Counted from the first letter of the stretch, positions 26,714 through 36,497 are shown. The stretch is DNA of 64,000 nucleotides from Paulinella micropora (GCA_009731375.1 BJOX01000021.1:494893-558892), one strand, 5' to 3'. Notes: generated by a model from the sequence alone, not told the origin. Numbers and translations are program-made.

Positions 26714-26721
26714 TATAAAAA
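26714..26721 (+). promoter_or_regulatory. TATA box of 26765-29101
   Basis: TATAAAAA about 45 bases upstream of ATG 26765, a spacing consistent with a short 5' leader. Confidence 0.5.
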
Positions 26722-26764
26722 GGAACAACAAGTAGTATAGTAAAGCATTTTTTTTGGCAGTGAT

Positions 26765-29101
26765 ATGCCCGGCGCCGACTTTGCTGGATTTCAACAGAGG
26801 CTGCGAGAAATCCTGTCTAGCAGGGTAAACGCCGCCAAACCCTTAGCTTGGCTTGACCAGGATCTGCACAGCATATACTTCTTTCAAGACGATAAAGCCC
26901 CACGCGTGCAGCGCAATTCCCTTTCCGTTTGCAACAGCCAAGAAAATGCAAATGCGCGCCAGTATTGGGTTCGGAAGCTTTACGACGCCCAAGTAGGATG
27001 TTGGGCTAAAGCCGAATGCGTAAAGCTTACGGAGTCCCGTATCGAGCAGCTAAGGAAATTAATCAGCGGATTTCTCCAGGCCAAAGGGGTTAAATCGGAT
27101 GTGGCTTCTAAAGAAATAATCCAAGGTTTGAAAGCTAAGGTGGATGACGTGCTTGGCAAGTTTCGGACTGGGGTCTCACTCAGCAAAGCCATCTACTTCT
27201 TTAGTAGCATTTGTGAAGAACCTACTATATCTCTCAACGAGGAAGTAGATGCTGACAGGGTAGCTGCTGCTTGGCAAGCTACTTACTCAACCACTGAACG
27301 CTATACGGAGCTCCTGTTTTCAGAGCTGGGGCGCGGTAGGAATGGGGTAGCGCTGTTGCGGGTTAAATTAGACCCCCGTGATTTCCTGATATACCACAGG
27401 GGCAACCAAACCAAGCCTGAGGTTCGGTGGAGGGGTACAGACGAATGGGACGACCAAAAGAACGTGCCTGTTAACAAGCTGAGCCGCCGCTGGTTGGACA
27501 CGCTGCTTAGTCGCCCCGCGTCGTCTCCGTCGCCGCAGAGCCTGCTGTGTCTCGGCATGTTTGTGACTTTAGTGGCCAGCTCCCGGAGGCTGCTTACTTC
27601 CGACTCATTCGATGCTGCGCGGAGCGTGCTTGAGCAAGAGTTGAAAAAACTTCAAGGCTCGGGCACTGGCAATGTGTTGGGCGACTCCATAGCCCTGGTC
27701 GCGAATCTGCGGTTCCAAGGGCAGGGAAACCTTAGGGCTTTCCTGTCAGCCTTGGAGGAATCTGCGGAGCTGCCTATACCACCCCGCGGAGTGCACCCAG
27801 ATCCTGGGAACGGGAAATCCGACAAAAAACCCGATGACCCTGCCCTTGCGGTTTTTACGCAGCTGCACGACTGGCAAGCCCCGCTGACCCTGGCGGCGGA
27901 GCAGTACGTTGTTCTGCTCCAGGAATTGCTCACCTGCGAGCACTGCAAGAAGCACTCTCAGAAGAGCTTAAAGGAGGCACTGGATTCTTTAGACGAGCAG
28001 GCTCGAGGATATGTGTTGCCTCTTGCAACTACCCAAGCTAGCACCTCGCTACAGTTGCTGTGCACACAGTTGGCCGAAGCCAAACACAGACAGTACCTGC
28101 CATGCGGCGTGCTGCTCTGGAAACAAAGTGACACGACTCGTTCTTGCATCGTCGCGTTTGGTTTTCCTTGTTTCCAAGGGCTTGCTCCCCCTCTTGACAA
28201 GTTCGGCGACTGGCTCCAAGCTATGTACGAGAATGGCATAGGCGTCTGCGAATCGTACACCACCGACGCTGTTTCTAACTTCGACAACGCCGCCTTGGCC
28301 GCTGGCCTAAAGAAAGAGAGTGACGATTATCAAAGGCTGCAGGGCTTTTTCCAAAAGTCGTCGTCGTCGTCGTCGTCGTCGTTGCCGCCAGCGGGGAAGA
28401 TGGCAAGGCTGTTGTGTTGCATGCAGCCCGCTGACAGCGGTCTTTTGACTGCCTACCTCTCGCAAGAAAACTGGGAATATGCAGCCCGGGCCTGGCAGAG
28501 TCTGTTTGCAGTGATGGGCACTTATTCCGCTCTGCTGCTGCAACAAGCAGCGGCCCAAGGTGACGACGGAGATGACAAGCCCCTGTGGCTGTTCGACGGT
28601 TGGGAGCCCGCGCACGTCGCAGTATATCTCCGGCAGAGCCAAGTTGAAGTCAGGCTTTTAGACACTGTCCCCGCTTTTAGCGACCAAGGCTATTCTTTCC
28701 TATCCCATGTCATGGCGGCTTCTTTCCTAAAGGCATTTGAGAATAAACAGGCTCTTCTGCAGGCTCTACTCTACTTGTCCCTACTTGCCAACGGCGCCGA
28801 GCAAATCAAAACTCCCCCCAGCCAGCAAAATGCATTACAGCCATTGATTGATTCGCTGCTAGCAAACGCAGAACTCAACGAGCTGCTTTCAAACGCACAC
28901 CCCTTAGCCAAGCAATTTTCGCTTGCCGGTCGGAACGGACTGTCGAAACTGCTACTCTTAAAACAGACTAAACCCCGCTCTAGCTCAATGATGGGCACGC
29001 GCAAAGCTCCGACGGACAAGGAAAGACTACAAAAGAGCTTTGCCAAACTCTGGTCCTGCAAAAAATGCAAAAAGAAGAAATCGCGGTTTTGGAATAAGTA
29101 A
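26765..29101 (+). CDS. Kinase-derived protein (degenerate pseudokinase-like), 778 aa
   Basis: Homologous throughout to the broken gene 43995-46062, whose kinase-like hinge, DLKPEN loop and GDAG motif are recognisable. Here the matching segment reads LLRVKLDPRDFLIY, so the catalytic loop Asn and the DFG-type Asp are gone. Flanking conserved blocks include LLCLGMFVTLVASS, GVLLWKQSDTTR…VAFGFP and LWLFDGWEPAHVAVYLRQ; the C-terminus is a basic CKKCKKKK tail. The kinase relationship is inferred through the paralogue. It would be a catalytically dead member, perhaps a scaffold or decoy. A Ser run (28359-28382) comes from a TCG repeat. Confidence 0.65.
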   Translation: MPGADFAGFQQRLREILSSRVNAAKPLAWLDQDLHSIYFFQDDKAPRVQRNSLSVCNSQENANARQYWVRKLYDAQVGCWAKAECVKLTESRIEQLRKLISGFLQAKGVKSDVASKEIIQGLKAKVDDVLGKFRTGVSLSKAIYFFSSICEEPTISLNEEVDADRVAAAWQATYSTTERYTELLFSELGRGRNGVALLRVKLDPRDFLIYHRGNQTKPEVRWRGTDEWDDQKNVPVNKLSRRWLDTLLSRPASSPSPQSLLCLGMFVTLVASSRRLLTSDSFDAARSVLEQELKKLQGSGTGNVLGDSIALVANLRFQGQGNLRAFLSALEESAELPIPPRGVHPDPGNGKSDKKPDDPALAVFTQLHDWQAPLTLAAEQYVVLLQELLTCEHCKKHSQKSLKEALDSLDEQARGYVLPLATTQASTSLQLLCTQLAEAKHRQYLPCGVLLWKQSDTTRSCIVAFGFPCFQGLAPPLDKFGDWLQAMYENGIGVCESYTTDAVSNFDNAALAAGLKKESDDYQRLQGFFQKSSSSSSSSLPPAGKMARLLCCMQPADSGLLTAYLSQENWEYAARAWQSLFAVMGTYSALLLQQAAAQGDDGDDKPLWLFDGWEPAHVAVYLRQSQVEVRLLDTVPAFSDQGYSFLSHVMAASFLKAFENKQALLQALLYLSLLANGAEQIKTPPSQQNALQPLIDSLLANAELNELLSNAHPLAKQFSLAGRNGLSKLLLLKQTKPRSSSMMGTRKAPTDKERLQKSFAKLWSCKKCKKKKSRFWNK

Positions 29102-29137
29102 AGCCCGCTCCCCTCCCCGTCGTTTTGTTTTGTTATA

Positions 29138-29138
29138 T

Positions 29139-29181
<43 letters not shown>

Positions 29182-29190
29182 TAATAAAAA
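29138..29190. terminator. TA microsatellite and AATAAA signal between convergent genes
   Basis: An (AT)n tract of about 40 bases is followed by TTTTTAATAAAAA, which contains AATAAA. It separates the convergent genes ending at 29101 and 29221. Confidence 0.55.
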
Positions 29191-29220
29191 TCATACCCTG
29201 CGATACCCTATATTGAGAGG

Positions 29221-30051
29221 CTACCGCCAGCGGTCGTTCTGCCACCAAAGTCCCCACTCCGCCAGAGCCAGCCCTACACCCGCGGCGGACGCCAGCTCCT
29301 TAGAAATCAGCAGCAAAGCGTACGCGTCGTCGCCCGTCGACTTAACCCCTTTCTCGCCCAGCCAAGCGGCGACGGCGCCCAGGGCGCAAAAGCTTGACAA
29401 TTGCAGCGTGCCCGCCCCAAAGTAATTGGGCCATGGGCTTTCCAGCATCAGGCCACCCTCTGTGCCCCCCTGCTCTTCCCCGTCCGCCAGCTCTGGCGGG
29501 TCGAGCACTGGCACGCTGGGCAGACACCGGCGCACGCCGTTGGCTAACAACGCAAGCGGCAGGGCTTGCCACGCGATCACCACGCTCTTCATGCCCAGTG
29601 CCAACAGCAGCGAGACCGCCGCCAGAGAAATTAGCAAACGGAACCATTCGCTCGGTTTGCGATGGCAAGCCCTGCTGAAAAGCGCCAGCGTTGTGCACGC
29701 GTTCCAGACCTCTGCAACGGCCCAAGCCCGTCCGGTCGCGGGCGACTCGCTGCCTTGGCTCCAGGGCCACCAAAAAAGGCTGAACCAGCACAGCCAGTGC
29801 ACAGACACCAGTAGCCCCAGCAGGGCCGGCCGATCGGTACGAAAGCGCACGGGCTGCAGCGGCTGCTGGGGCTCGCTGGGCGACGTATCCCCGCGCGGGC
29901 TCCGGCAGACTCGCGCGCGGGAACACGCCAGTCCCGCGCAGTTGATACACAGCAGCCCCGCGCTGACCGTTCTTAACAGGAACCAAAGGCTCAAGTCCGG
30001 AGGAAACGCGCTCACTGTCCCCAGGGGCTTTTCGCTCCCGGAAAAAGCCAT
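29221..30051 (-). CDS. Multi-pass membrane protein, unknown
   Basis: 276 residues from ATG 30051 (an in-frame ATG at 30066 also exists). About six hydrophobic segments are visible, including LLGLLVSVHWLCWFSLFWW, LLISLAAVSLLLALGM and VIAWQALPLALLANG, with a Cys-rich N-terminal part (LLCINCAGLACSRARVC). No family recognised. The N gap 30182-30293 lies upstream. Confidence 0.65.
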   Translation of the reverse strand: MAFSGSEKPLGTVSAFPPDLSLWFLLRTVSAGLLCINCAGLACSRARVCRSPRGDTSPSEPQQPLQPVRFRTDRPALLGLLVSVHWLCWFSLFWWPWSQGSESPATGRAWAVAEVWNACTTLALFSRACHRKPSEWFRLLISLAAVSLLLALGMKSVVIAWQALPLALLANGVRRCLPSVPVLDPPELADGEEQGGTEGGLMLESPWPNYFGAGTLQLSSFCALGAVAAWLGEKGVKSTGDDAYALLLISKELASAAGVGLALAEWGLWWQNDRWR

Positions 30052-30129
30052 CTTTTTGGGACACACACAAAAGAAAACAGAAAGGTGGGGGGCAGGAGGA
30101 GAGAGAGAGAAAAGAGAAGAAGAAGCGCT

Positions 30130-30146
30130 CCCTCCCCCCCCTCCCC

Positions 30147-30181
<35 letters not shown>

Positions 30182-30347
30182 NNNNNNNNNNNNNNNNNNN
30201 NNNNNNNNNNNNNNNNNNNNNNNNNNNNNNNNNNNNNNNNNNNNNNNNNNNNNNNNNNNNNNNNNNNNNNNNNNNNNNNNNNNNNNNNNNNNNGGAAAAA
30301 CCAAAAAAAAAAAAAAAAAAAAAAAAAAAAGAAAAAAAAAGGATAGC
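30130..30347. other. C tract, assembly gap and A tract
   Basis: A C run (to 30181), 112 N (30182-30293) and an A-rich run (30303-30340) fill the space between the divergent genes 29221-30051 and 30348-31304. No promoter element can be read. Confidence 0.85.
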
Positions 30348-31304
30348 ATGGCTACGAACAAAGAGGACGACGACGGCAAGAAATTAGTGCCCTTGCTAAC
30401 AGACTTTGAAAAAATAACCCTTTGTGCCGCGAAGCGCTGCACCTACGACGGGCTCCTCCCCATGTGCAAAGAGTGCAAGCAGATAAATTCACTCGTAGCC
30501 AACAACGCGTCGGCGATTCTGCAAAATGACCCCGGGGGGGCCCGGATCCTCGAGAAACTTTTCAATGCAGCAAGCGCCAAGCTGCGTTCCGAGGAAGACA
30601 AGCAGCGGTTTTACTCGTCGTGCATCGCCGACATCCTTGTCACTAATCTAGTTTGGCGAGCCATGCTACGATTCGGAAGCAAGAGCTTAATACTCAAGGT
30701 CCTCCGCGACAGGTGGGAGATCGATTGGCTCGAGCACCACTTTGGCTTGTACGACAAGACCGTGGGAGCCGAGATTAACGCTAGTTTGCTGTGGCACCTC
30801 GCGAACCATGGGCGTGTACAAGAACTCAAAGCCGCCCTGGACGCGGGCGCAGACCCACACAGCGACGCCGAGGACGACACGACAGTTCTGACGATCGCGT
30901 TGCGCCCCAACAGCAAAAACCAGGTTGACGCCAGCACCAGCATAGAAATGGTTAGACACCTCCTGGCTTCTACTCTGCTGGACACCAGCGAAGCCTTTAT
31001 AGACTTTTGCTGCTATTTCCTGACCGCCGAGGATGAGGAAGGCGAGCAAGGATATTTACGCATCCAGCAAATCTCTTTAGCTCTGCTCCGCTCAGCACGT
31101 TTCGTCCAGGTTTTCAGACAGGGCGACGCCGACGACGAGCAGGGCGGCTTTTTGGCGCGGGCTTACAATAGCGAACGCGTCGCTCCACCCTCCCTAGATT
31201 GGCTTCTGCCTTCTTTGCTACGCAGCATCCCCGAACTCACGATGCCTTTGGAAGATCAAGCGCTGGAACGGTTGTCGCTCTCTTGGAACGAGTCAACTCT
31301 CTAG
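30348..31304 (+). CDS. Ankyrin-repeat protein (paralogue of 4757-5860)
   Basis: 318 residues with the same plan as 4757-5860: MCKECKQINSLVANNASAIL, IADILVTNLVWRAMLRFGS, an ankyrin-like repeat LLWHLANHGRVQELKAALDAGADPH, and IEMVRHLLASTLLDTSEAF. It lacks the poly-Glu insertion of the other copy. Probably a host-interaction factor by analogy with viral ankyrin proteins. The two copies lie 25 kb apart on opposite strands. Confidence 0.8.
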   Translation: MATNKEDDDGKKLVPLLTDFEKITLCAAKRCTYDGLLPMCKECKQINSLVANNASAILQNDPGGARILEKLFNAASAKLRSEEDKQRFYSSCIADILVTNLVWRAMLRFGSKSLILKVLRDRWEIDWLEHHFGLYDKTVGAEINASLLWHLANHGRVQELKAALDAGADPHSDAEDDTTVLTIALRPNSKNQVDASTSIEMVRHLLASTLLDTSEAFIDFCCYFLTAEDEEGEQGYLRIQQISLALLRSARFVQVFRQGDADDEQGGFLARAYNSERVAPPSLDWLLPSLLRSIPELTMPLEDQALERLSLSWNESTL

Positions 31305-31436
31305 AAGGAGGGGGGCGCCCCCCCCCCCTTTGTGCAAAAAAAAAGTATCGAGAGGGGGGGAGGCGCCCCCCCCCCCCCCCCCCCCCCCCCCAAAAAAGGG
31401 GGGGGGGGGAAAAAAGAAAAAAAAACNNNNNNNNNN
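31305..31436. repeat. G/C tracts and 10-N gap
   Basis: Alternating G and C runs, an A-rich run and placeholder N (31427-31436). It hides the 5' end of the next gene. Confidence 0.85.
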
Positions 31437-32520
31437 ACACTACGCAAGCCAGCCTTACCCTTATCACGAGCCAAACAACTTTGCGCGTCTATCCTGGAAG
31501 TCGCCCGTGCCACTCTGGCTACACGCAGACTTACTCAGGCAGCAGGAGCAATTGTGGTGGGGGGGAGATAGACCCAAGCCGCCAGCAGCGCAGGCCAGGT
31601 CAGAGGAGCTTGCTACAAGCAACGCTGGCGCCCGTCCCGGTTCCAGTTCTGAGCCGCCCTGCCCCAACAAAGTGCTGGCTGCGGCTTTCGCGCAAGAGCT
31701 GGGCCCTGACAGCAGCGGCTGGGTCTGCCTCCAATGCATGGGCCGCTGGCACACGCTTTTCCACGCCCTGCGCCACCTTGCCGAGCCTGGAAACACCAGC
31801 GCGAAATGTCGTCAAGCACGTCTGGTTTATCACGTGCTCTGCGGCGCCAGAGCGCCTCAAAACGGCGCGAGGGGGAGCATCGGGGACTGCGTGTGTAAGC
31901 AAAAGGAGCCCGCTCCTAGCACCAATACCCCTCTGCTTTGCCTGGTGTGTCCGCACAAAACCAACCGCAGCCTGCAGAACGCGCACCTCAACCGTTTGGA
32001 ATTTGGTTTTGAAAGCCGCGTACAATCCGTCATCGAAAGCTGGCCCTCGGAGCCTAAGGCTCTGGCCCGCGTGCTCGCCCTAGCCCTGCTGCAGACCTGT
32101 GCCTCCAGCACGTCGGCAGTTGCTTTCTGGGCGAGTGTGCATCTGCTGTGCGGCGACAAGTCTTGGCACCAACTGAGCGGAACGGAACTTGCCCGACCCA
32201 AGCAGCGCCCGTCGTCTCTCGGGCCCACGGCGCTTAGCTATGCCCAGCTCAGCGAGGACAACTGGCCTGAGATTCAGCAGGCTCTGGCCCAGGTTTTTAG
32301 CAAATTGCCCGCTACTACGACCACCTTGGAATACGAACATGACATGCGGCTGCATCTTCTTGCGAGCTGCGCCTGCCTGCAGAACAGGTACCAACAAGAG
32401 GTCCTGCGACTTATCGTGCACAAGCAACGGCTGCAAGCAATCCGGGGACGGCTCATCGAGGCAAGTAAACCAACTCCCCAGACAGGAGAAAAGAGAGTAG
32501 TAGTAGTAGTCCAAGATTAA
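31437..32520 (+). CDS. Unknown protein, 5' end lost in a gap; possible zinc-binding motif
   Basis: The frame is open from the gap to the TAA at 32518-32520, about 360 residues. The N-terminal part is Pro/Ser-rich. WVCLQCMGRWHTLFHALRHL looks like a CxxC...HxxxxH zinc finger, and further Cys pairs (DCVCKQ, LLCLVCPHK) may complete a cluster. The C-terminal half is helical (ALARVLALALLQTCA…). The start codon is not visible. No family recognised. Confidence 0.65.
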
Positions 32521-32826
32521 AAACTTTGTCAAGGATTGTCTTATGATGATTCCGCACTGTACACAAAAAAAATGTTAATAAAAAAGTAGGGCGGATCGGC
32601 CATATCACTCCAAGTGGACACAATTACGCAAATTTAATAATATAGCTGGAATCGGATCGGATTGAAATCTTGCACGCCTGTGCCACACCCGCTGGCGCGG
32701 GCTGAAAAGGGGGGGGGCGCCCCCCCCCTCCCCCCAAAACCATCGTTCGCCACTTAGCAAATGGGGGCAAAGGGCATAAAATAGGAGAAGGAGAACAGAG
32801 AAAAAGGCGGAGCCTGGTGCCAAAGC
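32521..32826. other. Intergenic region with 3'-end signal, Fanzor end remnant and cassette
   Basis: TTAATAAAAA near 32574 is a likely polyadenylation signal for the gene ending at 32520. A minus-strand Fanzor right-end terminus (32655-32669) is followed by a double-hairpin cassette (32686-32728). CATAAAAT near 32776 is a possible TATA-like box for ATG 32827. Confidence 0.55.
32655..32728 (-). mobile_element. Fanzor right-end terminus joined to a double-hairpin cassette
   Basis: GATCGGATTGAAATC matches the terminal bases of the Fanzor right end. The usual adjacent hairpin is missing and replaced by CCCGCTGGCGCGGG plus a G/C palindrome (32709-32728). Copy 59778-60300 shows the same kind of junction. 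Confidence 0.65.
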
Positions 32827-33759
32827 ATGAAGAGGGAGGGAGTGCCAACGGACCAAGCAATTGCAGAGCAGCCGTGCTTTGCCAAGCGACAGAAGCACAG
32901 CACGGAAGACAACGACCCGCCAGACAATCAAGAAGGCACGGTTTCGTTTGTCCTGGACCTGACCGCCCAGAGCGTGAAAAGGCCTTCTCGTGTAAACCCA
33001 GAAACAAAGAAGGCGATTCTGACTAGCTTGTATCGAGACTCCAAAGACGAAGACCCAGGGATGAAACTTATCCAACAAATAATGCACGAGGCGTGCGGGT
33101 CTAGTTTGCCAGCTTCTAAGGTCTGGCACGGCTTTAAGACCGACGACGATTTTAAGCTGCTAGTCGATTGGGTAGATGAACAATTGCTCGGTACTTACAA
33201 ACGACTGCAGGATTCGGACAGACTTGAGGCGGTGCTCAGTTTCTGTGCGCCTGGTGGCAAGACCATTAAGTGCATCGGGCGGGGGGTTACTTCCAGAGTC
33301 TGGTCAAGTTTGCTGCATGTAATCCTAATCGCCAAACAGACCAGCAAATGCAAGTCTGGTCCTCTCTTGCTAGTTAAGATCATGTCCGCCCTACTCTTTT
33401 ACTACGCCAAGGAATACTCTGGCTATGGCCCAGACTTCGAAACAGGCGTGCAGAAGATGCAAGATTTTTTTTGGAAGCAGGCATTCCCCGACGAAGCCAA
33501 GCTAAGTCCAGCTCAAGCAGGCATTGTGGACAAGCTCAAGAAAGAGAACCTGGGACACGATCTATCAGGGTACAGCTTCAAATCTAAGGTTCGAAACTTG
33601 GGAAACAACAACAACAGCACAACAAGCGGGTACGAATTGTTTGTCGTGACCGAGAATCTTCAGAGCCCGCAAGAGCAACAATATGGCAGGAACCTGGATT
33701 GGGTTCAAAAGGTTGTGCTATGCTTCCAAGCATCGAACGACGCTTTTTTCAGATCTTGA
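32827..33759 (+). CDS. Unknown protein, 310 aa
   Basis: A basic N-terminus (MKREGV…FAKRQKH) is followed by a mostly helical protein with SLLHVILIAKQTSKCKSGPLL and IMSALLFYYAKEYSGYGPDFE. No motif is recognised. The next gene is convergent, with AT-rich 3' signals between them. Confidence 0.7.
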   Translation: MKREGVPTDQAIAEQPCFAKRQKHSTEDNDPPDNQEGTVSFVLDLTAQSVKRPSRVNPETKKAILTSLYRDSKDEDPGMKLIQQIMHEACGSSLPASKVWHGFKTDDDFKLLVDWVDEQLLGTYKRLQDSDRLEAVLSFCAPGGKTIKCIGRGVTSRVWSSLLHVILIAKQTSKCKSGPLLLVKIMSALLFYYAKEYSGYGPDFETGVQKMQDFFWKQAFPDEAKLSPAQAGIVDKLKKENLGHDLSGYSFKSKVRNLGNNNNSTTSGYELFVVTENLQSPQEQQYGRNLDWVQKVVLCFQASNDAFFRS

Positions 33760-34052
33760 TTTGATTTGTCGTGAATTGTTTTGAATTTTAATTTAAAAAA
33801 ACTTTTTTTTGTTAATTTCATGTTTGCGCGGCTCACGCAGAAGTCAAGCTTCTTTTGTAAACTCTTGAACATCTTCCTCATCCAGCCGGGCTCTGAGGAG
33901 GAGAGAAGGGTGCTGTTGATGCCGCCCTGCTTAGGCCAAAAGGCCGAACCGGACCCTAGCGGCGAAGCACGTGGAACGCGCCAAGTTAGTCTGGAAAAAA
34001 CAAAACCAACTGCTAGTCGTCAGCCTTTATTAAAAACAAAATTCTGCGCCGT
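33760..34052. terminator. Convergent 3' region
   Basis: TTTTAATTTAAAAAAA near 33786 and TTTATTAAAAAC near 34026 supply likely polyadenylation signals for the genes ending at 33759 (plus) and 34053 (minus). No gene seen between. Confidence 0.45.
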
Positions 34053-36284
34053 CTATTCTACTAGGACTACACAGTCACGCAAAGCCAACGCCACCTCGGA
34101 ATTACCATCGCCGGTGTCCGACCCGGCCTCGTACAAACCGCCCGCCAGCCGCTGCCAGGGCGGCGCTGCCGCGGTGGTCTGCCGGTCGTAGTACAGGTCA
34201 ATGAGCGACAGCCCCCGTCGCTCCGCAACCTCCTGGACGCGCCCGCCCTGCAGTTCCAACAACAGGCGCTGTAGACGCTCGAACCTGGCCGCCAGCGGCG
34301 GGTCGTGGGCTGTGCCATCTACCTCGAACCAGTGCGGGTTGAACCGGATGTAAACGATGGGCAGGTCCCGGAAGCTAGGGTTAGCCCCAAGTGCCGTACT
34401 GATCTTAAGCATGCGCCCGAGCTCGCACCGGTACCTCCGGTGCGCAAACTCGTCGTTGCACAACAACACCAAGCAGCGGCGGCCGGGTGGCAGCGACTGG
34501 AACCCGAGCAGGTGAAAATCGGGCCGCGAGCTCACTGTCCCTGAAAACCGCGGGGTGATCTGCTGGTCGCAGTGTTTGTAGAAGATGGCATTCGCGAAGT
34601 CCCGATCAAACGCCCAGCCCTGAGTTGTCAAGAACTCCGCCAACTGCTGTTCGCTCTTGAAGCGCTTGGAGATTCCTTCTGCTGTATGACACCGCTGCAC
34701 GTGGTCATCCAGCGAACGCTCCGTGGGGCAGCGCGTGGTGCACTGCAGCAGGCCTTGTCCTGCCCGAAACTTGGCCGAGCTGAATGATGCAAAAGTGCAT
34801 ACATGCTGCCACTTCTTGCTTTCTTCATGTCTTTTCTCGTGTGTCTTAAGATTACCAGATTGACTAAATCGGGCCCCGCAATCTGGACAGGCAAACGGCT
34901 TCTCGCCAGAATGCGTGCGCAGGTGTGTCTTGAGAGAACCAGATTCGTTAAAGCGGGCCTCGCACTCTGGACAGGCAAACGGCTTCTCGCCAGAATGCGT
35001 GCGCAGATGTGTCTTGAGAGAACTAGATTCGTTAAAGCGGGCCTCGCACTCTGGACAGGCAAACGGCTTCTCACCAGAATGCGTGCGCAAGTGTGTCTTG
35101 AGATGGCCAGCTTGGCTGAAGCGGGCCTCGCACTCTGGACAGGAAAATGGCTTCTCGCCAGAATGCGTGCGCAGATGTCTCTTGAGAGAACCAGATTTGT
35201 TAAAGCGGGCTTCGCACTCTGGACAGGGGAATGGCTTCTCACCAGAATGCGTGCGCAGATGTCTCTTGAGATTGCCAGACTTACCGAAGCGGGCCTCGCA
35301 CTCTGGACAGGCAAACGGCTTCTCACCAGAATGTGTGCGCAGATGTGCCTTGAGACTGCTAGACACACTGAAGCGGGCCTCGCACTCTGGACAAGGAAAT
35401 GGCTTCTCACCAGAATGCGTGCGCAGATGTGCCTTGAGATTGCAAGACACACTGAAGCGGGCCTCGCACTCTGGGCAGAGAAATGGCTTCTCACCAGAAT
35501 GCGTGCGCAGATGTCTCTTGAGATTGCTAGATCTACCGAAGCGGGCCTCGCACTGTGGACAGGGAAATGGCTTCTTGTCGCTGTGTGTGCGTAGAAGCTT
35601 TTCGCGATCACCAGCCTGAGTCAAGCGGGATTCGCACTCGGGGCGGGCAAGCTCCTTCGTCTCGTCACTAGCGACAAACTGTTCTTTTGGTTTTTCAGCG
35701 TGCCGTACACACAGCGTCGGCCACGCACTTTCTGTAGCTACGGTTGCCAGCGTCGCGAGGTTTTCGTATTCGTAGCAACTTTCACACGCCGGCCTATCCG
35801 CCGATTCTTGGCCTGCACGCCACTCCTTAAACACCAACCTGCAGCCCTCGAGGACTTTGAAAGCAGCGCCGTAGTGTTGCAGCATCCGGACTCCCTCCTT
35901 CTTTTCCACAAACTGCTCGGCAGTAGCCAGTCGCTGGAGCCACAACCGCACCGCAGACGAGGCTGGTGGGGGCGCAGATTCCAGCCGCCGGCGCTTGTGG
36001 CGGCCGTCCGCCTCCCCAGCTAGTAGCACGCGCTTTTTCCTGCGCAGGTGCTTGCGCGCGTGAGCTGTACAAAGCCTGGAACGCGGGCGGCTCTGGTCGG
36101 TCACGCAACAACGGTTGCGTCGTACGAAGCACCGCTCGCACGCGGGCTGCCAGTCCCCGTCGTGGGCAACGGTGCGACAGAACAGCCCCCCCTCGCGCAC
36201 GCACAGGCTCACGTCATCGAAGGTCGCCACCGCATCGCGACTGCCATACTGGCGGACAAAGTGTCGTACGGCGCGGCTGTCCAT
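34053..36284 (-). CDS. C2H2 zinc-finger array fused to a nuclease-like domain, 743 aa
   Basis: From ATG 36284. The N-terminus has two Cys/His modules (CERC…LCTAH and CESC…LCVRH). The middle (34816-35590 in DNA) has nine canonical C2H2 fingers with HSGEKPF linkers and one degenerate finger before them; finger residues at the DNA-reading positions vary (e.g. RSSNLKR, VSCNLKA, QAGHLKT, ESGSLKT). A further CxxC...HxxxCH-like module follows. The C-terminal 200 residues contain SRPDFHLL, RCLVLLCNDEFAHRRYRCE, LGRMLKIS and LPIVYIRFNPHWF, the pattern of a restriction-endonuclease-like domain found in large-virus proteins (RPDF…VDExxHxxY.CE..RM…IRFNP). The usual acidic residue before NDE is replaced, so activity is uncertain. 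Confidence 0.78.
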   Translation of the reverse strand: MDSRAVRHFVRQYGSRDAVATFDDVSLCVREGGLFCRTVAHDGDWQPACERCFVRRNRCCVTDQSRPRSRLCTAHARKHLRRKKRVLLAGEADGRHKRRRLESAPPPASSAVRLWLQRLATAEQFVEKKEGVRMLQHYGAAFKVLEGCRLVFKEWRAGQESADRPACESCYEYENLATLATVATESAWPTLCVRHAEKPKEQFVASDETKELARPECESRLTQAGDREKLLRTHSDKKPFPCPQCEARFGRSSNLKRHLRTHSGEKPFLCPECEARFSVSCNLKAHLRTHSGEKPFPCPECEARFSVSSSLKAHLRTHSGEKPFACPECEARFGKSGNLKRHLRTHSGEKPFPCPECEARFNKSGSLKRHLRTHSGEKPFSCPECEARFSQAGHLKTHLRTHSGEKPFACPECEARFNESSSLKTHLRTHSGEKPFACPECEARFNESGSLKTHLRTHSGEKPFACPDCGARFSQSGNLKTHEKRHEESKKWQHVCTFASFSSAKFRAGQGLLQCTTRCPTERSLDDHVQRCHTAEGISKRFKSEQQLAEFLTTQGWAFDRDFANAIFYKHCDQQITPRFSGTVSSRPDFHLLGFQSLPPGRRCLVLLCNDEFAHRRYRCELGRMLKISTALGANPSFRDLPIVYIRFNPHWFEVDGTAHDPPLAARFERLQRLLLELQGGRVQEVAERRGLSLIDLYYDRQTTAAAPPWQRLAGGLYEAGSDTGDGNSEVALALRDCVVLVE
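34816..35590 (-). repeat. Tandem 84-bp coding repeats (zinc fingers)
   Basis: About nine 28-codon units, each C-x2-C-x12-H-x3-H plus a TGEKP-type linker. High identity of the framework and variation at the recognition positions suggest recent expansion by duplication with selection or drift at contact residues. Confidence 0.9.
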
Positions 36285-36362
36285 ACCTCTGCTACTCACG
36301 CCAGGTTGTGGTGGCGGGTTGGAAGCAGAGCCCGTTCTCTCCGCTCTCCCCCCCCGTTTCCC

Positions 36363-36432
36363 NNNNNNNNNNNNNNNNNNNNNNNNNNNNNNNNNNNNNN
36401 NNNNNNNNNNNNNNNNNNNNNNNNNNNNNNNN
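36363..36432. other. Assembly gap (70 N)
   Basis: It lies between the divergent genes 34053-36284 and 36513-38105, after a C run. Confidence 0.95.
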
Positions 36433-36489
36433 CCACCGTTTTCCCCCGCCGGAAGGAAGGGAGCTTGGACCGCAAGCGATCCAGCTGAT

Positions 36490-36497
36490 TATAAAAG
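36490..36497 (+). promoter_or_regulatory. TATA box of 36513-38105
   Basis: TATAAAAG, 16 bases before the ATG. A very short leader is implied, or the true start is the downstream Met. Confidence 0.45.

Noticed and set aside
29138-29178. The TA repeat as an origin of replication
   Set aside because: It is a simple AT microsatellite between convergent genes with no iterons or initiator-like sites around it.
34830-35600. Possible CRISPR-like array from regularly spaced repeats
   Set aside because: The units are 84 bp, fully coding, and translate to C2H2 fingers; no spacers of unique sequence.
34803-35619. Repetitive open frames antisense to the zinc-finger array
   Set aside because: The repeat pattern is explained by the 84-bp finger repeats of the minus-strand gene.
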